NCBI RefSeq assembly: GCF_964355755.1
Contig: NC_092679.1
Location: forward strand, 5,642,001 to 5,706,000
Reading direction: 5' to 3'
DNA length: 64,000 nucleotides
DNA from: Antedon mediterranea
Lineage: Eukaryota; Echinodermata; Crinoidea; Comatulida; Antedonidae
The position numbers and the translations under genes were made by a program. Below are positions 46,601 to 57,592 of this stretch, in pieces. Position 1 is the stretch's first letter. Every line of letters starts with the position of its first letter. The notes below the pieces were generated by a model. It made no database searches and was not told the DNA's origin. It saw nothing but the letters and a program-made list of their open reading frames with translations.

Positions 46601-49600
46601 GAACTTTAATTTTTGCTATTAAGGTGATTGGCCAAGTGGTTAATAGTTCATGTTGCATATAGCCTGCTCGATCTATCCATCTGCCCACAAAATTATCGTA
46701 TTGTTAATATGCATAATAATGTAGTGCTAAAAAATGTATCATAATCATGCAAAATTATTATTATTATTGTGAGGATTAATAATTGTTGTCTTCATTCTAT
46801 CCATGTATGTCTACCTGCCCGATAAATGGTTCTTCCTTTCCTCATTTTTATCCAATCCCTCTGCCAGTCCCTGACTCCACCCCTTCATCCCCTATAGGTC
46901 ATGAAGAGATTGATAGAGATAGCTACGAACGACTAAGAATGGAGAAAGAAATTGACAAGCTCAGATTAGAAATGGCACAAACAACTGGAGCTAAGGACAT
47001 CGAGGAATGTAAAAGAGAGTTAAAGAGGACACAACGTCAACGAGACCAACTTGCTGAAAATCTTGAGGTAAAAAGAAAATATCTTCTGAAGTCAATCAGA
47101 ATAGGCACATACACAAGGTACATGAACTAAATCTTGAGTTACTTTTATTCCACTCATTGTAGTGGCATGCCTAATTTGAGACAGAAGCAGTTGGCCTACT
47201 GTTTGGCACAATCAAGCTATTTGTTGTTTGTATTTGCCGAAAATAATAAAAGTTGATGAGTAATTCAATGTTTGTTTTTATTAGACTTACAATCGAGAGT
47301 TAGAAGCAAAAGAAAAGCATCTACGAAAGATATTAACACAATTAAGAGACATATCTGATCGTTACGATGACAGCGAACGTCAACGAATGGTTGTCCTTAC
47401 ACAGTTTGAGGAGCTTCAGAGTCGGTTACATGATGTGATGCGAGAAAAGGATTCAAACTCCGGAAAAATTAAAGATTCAGAGAAATTATTAGAACAATCG
47501 GAAAAACGGAGAGAGGATTTTAAAGTCAGAGCCCAAGAGGCTATCAGACAGTGAGTACTATTTCGTGTATGTTTACCTGGACTAACCTAATGTGTACACC
47601 CCTTGGTTTAATGTGGTATCAATCATAAAAAATACACTAATGCGTTAATTAATGCATACAAATATTTAATCCATGGTCCTCGATTTCTTTTTAGATTTTC
47701 CATATTTTGATGCTTTTTAAGTGATACCGTGTATGTTGCTTTCAAAAAGATCTCCAGTCATATTCTGAGGGAAGGTTGACTAAAGAACCTTCTCTGTAAT
47801 AAATTTATTTCTTGGATATTTACCAGTACTAAACTTTCTGTACACTTCTGTGTTGTGAAATTAAAGAGCCCCCTCTATAATTCATTAATAACTTTAATTA
47901 AACAGGTGGAAAAACAAAAGCAAAAACCTTGAGAGAGAAAACAATCAATACAGGCACTCTACAGAGCAGATGAAACAGCAGAAAGAATCACTATTGAAAG
48001 AGAATGAGACACTGAGGACACAGAATACAACAGCAGTACAGAGGATGGAAAACATACACAGAGAAATGAATTCTATACTGGTATGTATTAAGGGACCATG
48101 TCAACATTATTCTGCTGCAGTTACTGCAGTAACTGCATTTTTTAAGATAAAGATGAGTGCTGTGCTCTATACACAGAATGATCTACATTTTTCTGCTGCA
48201 GTTACTGCACTAACTACATTTTTTAAGATAAAGATGAGTGCTGTGCTCTATACACAGAATGATCTACATTTTTCTGCTGCAGTTACTGCACTAACTACAT
48301 TTTTTAAGATAAAGATGAGTGCTGTGCTCTATACACAGAGGTACATTTGTAAAATACATATATTTATATACACATATACTATATTTTGTTTGATAGGAAA
48401 AACGGGCAGAGCAAGATGAACAAGTTAGGTTGAAGGATGTTAAAATAAGTGAGATGACATCTGTTCAACTGGACTTGGATAGAGAACTTAAAGAAACAAG
48501 AAGTTTTCTTGATAAGGTAATTCCACCTGTTTCTTGCTGTTATTTTGCTTTAAAGCACTAAACACATCCATCCAATAATAAGTTACTGTATAACCTGTTT
48601 GACCAGAGCTGTTAGGTGATCAATGTGTATTTGTTCATTTTATTTAAAAACATGATTATCATAAGAATTAATTATTCACTTTATTACTTATTCACTTTAA
48701 TACCTGTTCACTTTAATACTTATTCACTTTTAATATTTATACACCTTAATACTAATTCACATTAATGCGTATTCACTTTAACACTTATTAACTTTAATAC
48801 TTATTCACTTTAATATGTATTAACTTTAAACTTTATTCACTTTAAACTTTATTCACTTTAATACTTATTCGCTTTAATACCTATTCACTTTAATAATTTT
48901 TCACATTAATCAGTTCTGCTTTAATACTTATTATTCACTTTAATACCTATTCACTTTAATATGTATCAACTTTTATACTTACTCACTTTAATACTTATTC
49001 ACGTTTATTTTAAATCAATACGCTCATCAAAATCTGTTATCACATTTAAAACTAAACTCAAAACTCATCTCTTCAGAGAAGCATAATCGCACGCTACTAC
49101 TTGCACAGATCTTGGAAAACACAGCGCTTTGAAACCTTTGTCTCTTGCGCTTTATAAATGTTATTTATTATTATTATTATTATCAATACAGCTTGATGGT
49201 GAACTTCAAACACAACAAGCACGGCAATCAGCCCTAATGGAAGAAAAGATGCGATTAGAGGACGAGTTAACCAACATTCGGTCTGACTTCACCCAGGCAC
49301 AAAAACAGATCAGTAGGCAACATGTAAGAATGTTTATAATGTTTAACTCAAGTCATTTTGAGAAACCAATACATTTTTGGAAATTGGAAAAAAGGTCAAG
49401 AAACCTGAAAATAAATACCTAACTGTTATACTATCAGTCTCTTTAAAACTGTCTCTCTGCTGGTTCTGACAGAGTTTAAAAAAATATGTATTAAATATGA
49501 TAAAAGATAATATCAAATGATCAAAAACAGGTTGAGATTCGAGAACTTAGTTTACAGAAAGCTGAATATGGTGGAAAGTTATCAGAAGAGATTTCAAAAC

Positions 49601-52600
49601 GACAAGAGTTTGAAGGTAAAATTAGATCAGTACAACATGAGGAAGAAATGGCAAGGGAAAAATTAGCAAATCTATCTCAGCAGCTCAAAGAGGTAAATTG
49701 TACATTGTATAACATTGTAAATTAAGTACCAAATGCGAAAGTGGAACTAATGCACTGTTACACACTGTAAATATACATATACAGTGAGGTGCTGCAATGC
49801 AAGGTGCATGCTTGTCACCCGTGTTACTGCTGCTCTAGACAAATTAGTCTTATCTGGATTGATGTTAGTAAGATAGAAACTTTACCTGTTAATGATTATT
49901 TAAATAATTCTTGAAACTTCTAACTTCGACAGGAACGTAGTCTGCATGCAGAAAATGTAAAGGCATTTCAAGAAGACTTGCAAGATGCAAAGGTAAATTC
50001 ATATATGTATATAAATATTAGTAGTATAAACACACTTTTTTTCCTAGGGTATTGTTGATGTAGTATCATGGAAAATTGGCTGGGACGAAAGTGATAGAGT
50101 TCACTGTTGGAGTCCCCCGCTTCTGTGTGATTGGTTGTAGTGTAAAATCCGGAATAAATTGTATTGAATTATTTCTCCATGGTAGTATTAAGAAGGCAAT
50201 CTTAATTGTGTACTTAACACTAGCTCAAGGCAATTCATAAGCTAATTAAGTTAAACATCTTTATTCACCTGGTCTTCTGGCACCTATGATTTATATGACC
50301 CTTTTAATGTGTGATAATGTTATGTAACACCAAGAATATTAAATAATCTGATATTCAGAACAAAGCGATTGCTTCCATATTTAAATATTTGTTTTACAAT
50401 AATAATTTACTAAAGTGGCTATTGGTACTTTTTACAATATTGATTTACTAATTGTAGCTATTGGTACTTTTTACAATATTCATTTACTATTGTGGCTATT
50501 GGTACTTTTTACAATATTCATTTACTAATTGTAGCTATTGGTACTTTTTACAATATTCATTTACTATTGTAGCTATTGGTACTTTTTACAATATTCATTT
50601 ACTATTGTGGCTATTGGTACTTTTTTTAGAGCCATGAGGAAAGAAGAATTCAAGAATTGGTAATAAAAATGCGAAAAGATCGAGCTGATACTGATGCTGA
50701 AATTCAAGCTTTTAAGGTTTGTTCCGTCATTATAAAATAAAAATTTGTCCAATGTTTTATCATTTTGATTGTAATGTATTTGTGTAGAGATACTACTGTT
50801 TTAGACCAATGTTTAGCAAGAGAGACACCCTTGATTCCTCTGTGGCACTTAGGCAAACATAGGCCTACACAAAAGTAAGCTGATGCTATCCCAGAAAAAA
50901 TCCCCCAAAAAATACCAAGAGCGCTATAAAGGTATAACTATTCAATGTCTCTTGTCCTTAATTAGATTGAGTTGAAAGAAGAGCAATCGATCAGCCAATC
51001 GGCCAAGAAACAATTGGATAAAAGTAAATTAATAATCGATGATCTGACAGAGAAACTGTCTAAAGCAGAAGATGAGAACAACAAGCTTAAAATGCATTAT
51101 GATCGAATGAGGCAACGATACGAGGAGCAGGCACAGCTTACCCAACTTGGAGAAAGCAGGTAGTGAGTTCTTGTACAATAATTAAGGATGTAGGGAATGG
51201 GTTTCTGTTTAGTGCAAGATTCTGTAATTGATTTTGAGATGATAATAAATTTATATTTATTCTGATACAAAGTGTTTATTTTTTATAACTACAGACTAAC
51301 AAAGTTAGAACGGCGCTACCAAGATCTCCAAGACAAATCCCGAGACCAGTCTGTAGATTATGACAGCGCCCTCAGTAGCATTGGCAATGATATTGACACT
51401 GTTGTTCACATCTTGTCTAAAGATGTCGGTGACCCTTATGCCACGATCCAATCACCAAAGAAAGATTTCAAATTCCAGCCACAAAAATGGCTAACAAGTT
51501 ATAGGGTTGGTTGTACATTTTATGTTATTTTATTTTTAACAAACAAAAGTTAAGTAAGAAAATAAATATTTTATAAGTGGTCTATCAAGGTGAAGCTGGA
51601 TCCCTCATTGGTACCTTTATTTCAACGTGAAATGAGGTGAATGAAATCCATAAGACATGATGTTAAATATAATAAACAAATATAAATAAAATATATTAAT
51701 AATGTGACTGCCATCAGTTCAGCACCTACCCAGAAAGGAATTACTAACCAATTTAATTGCATGTTAAAGGGGTTGCGTTAAAAAAAATATAACCATTTTG
51801 ACAAAGTAAATTATTTTTCAGAACAAACTACGTTGGGTAAATGACGAGTTAAAACAGCAGCTGAAGAATGAGAAGCATTTAAGGCAAGATCTGAACCACA
51901 GCAGAGGAGACATTGATGAAGCGGTGAAAACATTACGTGAAGAAAAAGAAGTTTTTAACTTAGAGATTGACCGCCATTCAAAGGCTTTGGATGAGTTACG
52001 ACTAGAACGAAAAAGTAAGTTAAACCATTTAATTTAGTTTATGATTGATGGAATCTAATTTGGAATTCATTATATATCTTCTTATATTGCAACAGTCAAA
52101 ATATGGTTTAATCATTTATGTATTTTTTATGATTTTCCTAATAACAACAAAATCTAAATCGGTTAAATATCAATCTTAGATGCTTCAATCAAACCATGGT
52201 TTAAAGCTCCGGTACAGGCATGAATTTTAAATATAATATTTGGTCAATTGTACATAAATCAAATATTTGTAACAGAAATCGAGACAAAAAAACATGACTT
52301 TCCCTTAATATGGTCAAATACAAAATTTTGCAAAATTCTTCCATAAAAACCAGGAAGACTTTTTTTCAGTAGTTAGGTAGTTAACCTAATGTAATAACAT
52401 GTCTGATGACTCCCTAGACGGTGAAAAAAGATGAAAATAAAAATCTGAAATTGAATAAAAATATCAGAAATGTAATATTCAAGTTATATTACCTATATTT
52501 AGTCATCTGATAACATTTTTTACCACACCGTTTATTTTTCATAGCTTTTTAAAATGCCTCTCTATTTACAAAATTTGTGTACAAAAGAATAGAGATTTTA

Positions 52601-54191
52601 CTGTGTAATTTGAACTGATAAGAAAGTGCTTATTTTCAACAAGCTCGTGTAACACAAATAAAATCCAAAAAATTATGAAACATAGGGGAAACTAAAGATC
52701 AATAATTATTGGAATGTATGATCAATAGAAATCTTTTGCCCGCACCTGGCCTTTAGAGCATTTTTTTATAACACTTCTTTCTACTTGATACTCACATAGA
52801 ACTTGAGCACGACAACTTAAGAAAAACTGAGATGATGCAGTCATTGGAAAAGCAGGTTGTCTCACTGGAAAATCACATAGGAAAAGTATGGATATCACCT
52901 ACAATGTGTATAAATGCATTGAGATACTCAAAGCATATCATAAGAAAACATTAAGCAGTGACTAACAGGATAAAAATAAGCTAGTGAAGTTTGTCTTTTT
53001 ATGTGTCTTTAATACTGTTTGATTAATATCAGTTTATATGTACACTATGAAATAATTGCTATTATTTTCTTCTAAATAAATTTTTAAATAAAATCTTTCT
53101 ACTAAAAAAGAGTTAATCTTTTTTTTTAGAATACTAGCATTCCAATGAGAAGTAGTGAATTGCTACCCGAGAGGGACTCTGTATCATTTAAATCAATAGA
53201 CGATGAAAATAACCAAATTAAAGTAAGTTATACATAAACCAATATATTTATGATGTTTTTAACTACCACTCCTGAAAGTGCCAATAAAATTAATCTAGAC
53301 ATTTTGTTACAATATTAAGTATTTATCTGTTATTTTAGGTATTACATAATGAGCGTGATATAATTAATGAACGCTACCAAAAGTATCGAAGTACAGTAGA
53401 TTCATTGCAACAACAGCTGGAAAATGCCAAATTATCAACTCAACATCAGTATCAATCTCCAGATGCCAGTGTAGAACCACTGCAAAATGCGAGAAAACCA
53501 ACCCGTAAACGTCGTGTCCAGATTAGTAACTCGCCTCCAGTGAGGTACGACGCTAGTCAAGAATCAATGCATGAATTTGATGACAGTTTATCATTTATTC
53601 AACCACTCAAAGGTATGTCAATAAAAAGGATAGGTGTTTTTTGTTTCAATCGATTTTGACTCCAGACAGCGTCATATTTACAAGGTCTATCGGGTCAAAA
53701 ATTTTCGTCTAGGCCCTAGCGCAGAGATGTAAATTTACATCATCGTGCTAGCCTCCCGCATAGATGGAACTTTTTGTACCGATTGAACTTGTAAATATGG
53801 CGCCCTCTGGAGTTATCAAAGTTGTTTATTGCGTATCATAAATATAAAAGTGATTGTTAATGTTTGAATCCATAAACTTATATAAATATGCATACAAATT
53901 ATTAATTTATTAAAATGTTAAAGTTATAACTAGCCTCTTTGACTATTGATATTCATATTATTATTCAACATATTAAGTTATCTTACCTGCATGTGTTCAA
54001 GCCAAATAATCTCATACCTTTCGCATATAAATCCATTCAATATGATTCCTTTATTTTGTTCCTTAGGAAGGAGATCAAAGTCGTCTCTGAAAAGCAAAAG
54101 AGGAAATCATGAGACCAGACAACACACTCCAGAACCATTGGATATGTCTGATGGAGAGTTTATGAAGAGGTTCATTCCAGACACCCCATGA
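43602..54191 (+). CDS. CEP128: Centrosomal protein of 128 kDa
   Basis: Twenty-two coding exons in consistent phase: 43602-43748, 44156-44242, 44473-44628, 44817-44888, 45251-45415, 45978-46103, 46290-46581, 46898-47067, 47285-47550, 47906-48080, 48397-48516, 49192-49323, 49531-49692, 49933-49992, 50630-50716, 50966-51159, 51295-51505, 51822-52014, 52800-52885, 53130-53222, 53339-53612, 54067-54191. The product is 1,130 residues (human about 1,094). CEP128 sits on mother-centriole subdistal appendages. Matches: Ser-rich N-terminus, the STLRDTDRNLYSVDHML segment (human NTLQDTSRNLKQVDQLL), HQTVRDLSSDQHRLG, KRREDFKVRAQEAIRQWK, IGNDIDTVVHILSKDVGDPY, PQKWLTSYRNKLRWVNDELK. Most of the protein is coiled coil; the ends are Ser/Arg-rich. 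Intron 3' sites have standard tracts, except exon 5, whose acceptor ends AAG. Confidence 0.95.
43770..43855 (+). mobile_element. SINE tail fragment in CEP128 intron 1
   Basis: CAGTGCTTTACTGGGACCTC and AGTCTTTGACTGAAGAGGTC followed by CCCAGTATAAAGACAAAATAAATAAA match the 3' end of the SINE at 33541-33850. Only the tail is present (5' truncation). Confidence 0.6.
45121..45140. repeat. (TC)n microsatellite
   Basis: About ten TC dinucleotides in CEP128 intron 4. Confidence 0.9.
45490..45800 (+). mobile_element. SINE copy in CEP128 intron 5
   Basis: CTCGGATAAGGACTTAAAAC, GGTCCAGTTTACACATCTGG and TATAAAGAACCCAGTACATC align with the SINE body at 33541-33850. The tRNA-like head is not recognisable here. 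The 74-codon frame at 45573-45797 lies inside it and is not a gene. Confidence 0.6.
48110..48343. repeat. 81-bp tandem repeat, three units, CEP128 intron 10
   Basis: Units start at 48110, 48191 and 48272 (TTCTGCTGCAGTTACTGCA...), about 95% alike. The period is 27 codons, and the intron stays open in the frame of exon 10. Confidence 0.93.
48673..49005. repeat. ~15-bp degenerate tandem repeat (TATTCACTTTAATAC), CEP128 intron 11
   Basis: Some twenty imperfect units of TATTCACTTTAATAC with single-base and length changes. Confidence 0.88.
49010..49190 (+). mobile_element. 5'-truncated LINE 3' end in CEP128 intron 11
   Basis: Translation of 49025-49086 gives a peptide containing TFKTKLKTHLFREA and a stop. 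This resembles the extreme C-terminus of reverse transcriptase proteins of CR1/L2/Jockey-type LINEs. It is followed by a short 3' UTR (GCGCTTTATAAATG) and a (TTA)n tail, typical of such insertions. The tail runs into the 3' splice site of exon 12. Confidence 0.65.
50415..50628. repeat. ~38-43-bp tandem repeat leading into CEP128 exon 15
   Basis: Six units of the form GCTATTGGTACTTTTTACAA plus TATTCATTTACTATTGT(G/A). The final partial unit reads GCTATTGGTACTTTTTTTAG, and this AG is the 3' splice site of exon 15. Confidence 0.9.
53657..53820. mobile_element. Small MITE in CEP128 intron 21
   Basis: The left end GACTCCAGACAGCGTCATAT with TTACAAG is mirrored at the right (CTTGTAAATATGGCGCCCTC, then TGGAGTTATC). 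About 164 bp with no coding content. Confidence 0.65.
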
Positions 54192-55023
54192 GATACTATG
54201 CAATGTTTTAATTTCATTATACACTATGCAAGTCTGGTTTAATAATATTACTGGAGAGAATCTAATACCCCTAACACCACCACCACCGAGCTTAGAATAA
54301 ACCTGTGTCATGTCTGGATAAATTTCCATTTTACATCTGATTCATTAACCTGGGAATGACACGGATTGCATGCATCTACACTGCAAAATACAACCCGTGT
54401 AAATGTTATAGATTTATCGAAATATCGCCCTCTAATGCATGAAGAGACACTCTAGTAACGGTCTGCTCATTAATATACCTCCATGACTCCTCCTTTTGTC
54501 ATGGCAATACAAACAAATTTAGACTACTCATGAGGAATAATATTTCTGTAAATACAAATGAAAAACAAATAATCATACGTTTTATTTATATAAACAAATT
54601 AATAAACAAAATCTTTTCTTTTTATATAAATTAAATACAATAATGAGCGAGGATAGAAACCAACTGGGTGAATATATGCAGGACTGTTTACGTTCGCGAA
54701 CATGCAAGTACACGGGTTCGTCCCGGGTTGACTTGATGTTGAATGTTTAATTGTATAGGTAACTGTTTGTTTAAAAGATTTTACACTGTAATTCAGTGTA
54801 GTTATAACTTTATTAGAATATGTAAATGCAATGTGTACATAATGATATTTAAGGTATGTACAGTCATAATTCTATATGGTTTTTTTAATATTTGTAAAAA
54901 CAGATATTGATATTTTTATTGACTTCTGTAAATTTTCTGGTGCTAACTAATATTGAGCTGATTGCTGTGTTGTATTTACTCTGTTTTATATTGTGCCACT
55001 CAATTGAATTTCTTTTCAATAAA
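54192..55023 (+). other. Probable CEP128 3' UTR with poly(A) signal
   Basis: Non-coding AT-rich sequence follows the stop; AATAAA stands at 55018-55023, followed by a T-rich stretch (ATTTCATATCTGTTTCATTTG). Confidence 0.6.
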
Positions 55024-55599
55024 AACCAGTACTAGCATTCTCAAATGTATTTCATATCTGTTTCATTTGTAAATGTATTGTGTAGAAAACATCGGGCCTG
55101 TTTAGCAAGAGAAAAACAACAAGAGTGCTAACTAAACCATATAACTCTTCAATTACAATATATTAGTGCAGACATTTTAAAGACCACAGTTTAGAAAGCC
55201 TTTTAGGCCTAACATACTTATAAAGCAAGACATAGGCAGTAACCTATACACTTGTGGACTCACTTGGTTGTTACAAACATCTTTTGTATTATCTTTGTGG
55301 CACTCCATGAAACATAAGCCCTGTGTCAAACACATCTCTAGGCTGTAGTTACCCCAACAAATATTTGCAAAGAGTGCTAAATGATGCCTAACTGAATTGT
55401 AATGAAATTTGTAAATAATAACTGTAATCAGGCCTATTTTAGGGAGACCAAGGTTTAGCAAGATGAGTTTTGTAGGTCCCGTGTACTTTATGCTTGTGAA
55501 CTGAGACTCCATTGATTTGTTTGTGTCTGTCGGGTAAACACAGGCCTGCGGCCTGCCTAACACAAACACTTAGCTGGGGGCCTCCCCAAAAACCAAAAT
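55024..55599. other. Intergenic spacer, nothing firm
   Basis: A 130-codon minus-strand frame (55177-55569) has no recognisable motif. The sequence may be an old repeat, but I found no partner in the window. Confidence 0.4.
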
Positions 55600-57089
55600 A
55601 AAGTGTGCTTAGCATCGTCGATTGAAAGAGAGGCCTAGCTAATATATTAGATAGTTATTAATTAAATCTATCCATGCCTGAGTTCGGGTTGAGATATACT
55701 GTAAAATAATTTGCTAATTGCTTTTCAGGAGTCAGTTCCTAAACAGTATTTTACTCACATTGTTTGGCCTTGAATAGTAGGCCTACATGCTCCCATCGAT
55801 GCCGACTAAGTCTACAGTTATCGTCTGACTTCCGCGAAAACAATCCAATGATCTGATTGGTCAAAAGTCGGCCTTCTTTGTTGGACGAAATTGAAAAAAA
55901 AGTACAACAACGATCATTATTTTAGTGTGATCGTTTGTGAGCATGCTTTGTAGTCTGTCCTTTTTAGATAACCTATCGATTTAAATGTAACCAAATGTAT
56001 TATTTTATTTTATCTTATGGTATTTCTTAGCCATATATTGGCTGTATAGCAATAACTGACCTCGTCTATATTTCCGGTTTACCTAGGAAAGACACTCGCA
56101 AGGTATAGGCCTACTATTAATTTCACCTTGCTGCTACGCAGAAATGATAATCTCAGATGTTTTTAAATGACCAGTAGAGCCTCCGTTTCCTGATTGAATG
56201 GAATAGGGAGACGGACGTGTGATATCTACAAGGCCTGAAGTACCTGGTGGTTCGTCAATTTGGCCGATAGGCCTATGTTGAGCCGTGAAATGTGCACATT
56301 TGTGCTAACAACCACATTTGTGCAAACATGGCACCCTCAAATGTGCAAACAACCACATTTGTGTAAACATGGCACCCTCAAATAATGTGAAATAGATCAG
56401 TTTTGACGTTAATGTACAAACAAAATTCTAAAAATGTTAAAATAAAACATATTACACAATGTTGTGCAGATTCAAATTGCCCAACGATATTTTTGCGCTA
56501 TTTTAATAGATTTGCACATTTGAGGGTGCCATCTTTGTACACAATGTGGTTGTTTGCACATTTGAGGGAAACATGTTTGCACAAATGTGACTTTTTGCAC
56601 ATTTAACAGCTCAACACGGCACAATAGTTATTTCTTCCTGGACTCCAATACCAATAAAAAATACATGAATTAAATATATCAGCACAATTTAGACTACCTT
56701 TAATTTTAAAAACAAGGTATTAAGAACAAGATTTGAGAGTTATTTTGTTAGCCTAATTGTTTTAATGAATAATCTATAGGCTAACACCGACGTATGCAAA
56801 ATGTGTACTTGTCGGGAGTGTGACAAATGTTTGATGCGCTACTGCTTTATTGCGGCGAAGTTTCAATCATGATTCTGTAAGAAAAATAAATGGAAGAAAA
56901 TTTTCGGATAATCGGCTTCAAAGTTAATTCAAATAATAATACGAGCATAAACTTATCGGGAGTCACCAACTTCCTGTTGTTAGGCTAGGATTAATAATCG
57001 ATTGGGATTCATTTCCTTTTGGTCGGTGGGAACAACCATTACTCCGTAGAACAATTACAGCCCGACAGTCTTCATAGGACGACTGCAGC
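55600..57089. repeat. Upstream part of the tandem duplication, copy 1
   Basis: From AAAGTGTGCTTAGCATCGTCG onward this stretch is collinear with 60660-62595: shared blocks include TAGATAGTTATTAATTAAAT, GTCTACAGTTATCGTCTGAC, GGGAGACGGACGTGTGATAT and TGATGCGCTACTGCTTTATT. It is the 5' flank of the secreted gene and presumably includes its promoter. Confidence 0.88.
56289..56607. repeat. Palindromic cluster of ATGTGCAAAC words, copy 1
   Basis: Repeated ACATTTGTGCAAACATGGCA / CCCTCAAATGTGCAAAC words on the left are answered by complementary TTTGCACATTTGAGGGTGCC words on the right. This forms a ~320-bp inverted-repeat unit, probably a MITE. A related cluster lies at 61590-61990 in the second duplicate. 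Confidence 0.75.
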
Positions 57090-57102
57090 GTACACCTAAC
57101 AG
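57000..57102 (+). other. Predicted 5' UTR exon of the secreted gene, copy 1
   Basis: ACACCTAACAG is followed by GTAAGATT, a strong donor after 57102. The coding exon begins at 57590 after TTTAATTTTCTTGCAG. Copy 2 conserves the pair (donor after 62608, acceptor before 63120), supporting a 5' UTR intron of about 490-510 bp. The left limit is approximate. Confidence 0.7.
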
Positions 57103-57592
57103 GTAAGATTACAACTTTGTTTTTGTTGAAATATTAATTTTCAAACAAATGACTGCAAAGTATATTATTTAACGAATCAAGCAACGTATTGGAGGTGGGA
57201 GACACCAGGGAGATGTAATATAAATATCTCTGGAGACACTGGCAATTTGCAACACAAAATAAAATTGGAAAAAAAGCAACAACAAAAAACAAACTTTAAT
57301 TAAGGTTCTAACAGAAAAGTCAATTGCTGCTTTATTTCAGATGCTTCATTAAACTAAATAAAATTGGAAAGTATTTTAAGTTATTTAGCGCTCCACAATA
57401 AAAAAAAAAGGGGGAGGGGTGTCTGTACTACACCATCCTAATAACAACGAATAGCCTAATCATGACCTCTACTACACTTAAACATTGCATAAATTCATCC
57501 ACAATGAATAAAATTATCTAATGGTTTTAAACTTTGCTTCGAGTCGGAAACAAATATAAGTGAACTTAATTTCTTTAATTTTCTTGCAGACT

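Noticed and set aside
55177-55569. 130-codon minus-strand open frame
   Set aside because: No motif, no splice partner and low-complexity origin; likely chance or an old repeat.
57560-57592. N-terminal extension of the secreted protein
   Set aside because: It starts with GTG and lies in intron sequence before the acceptor TTCTTGCAG; the ATG at 57593 is the start.
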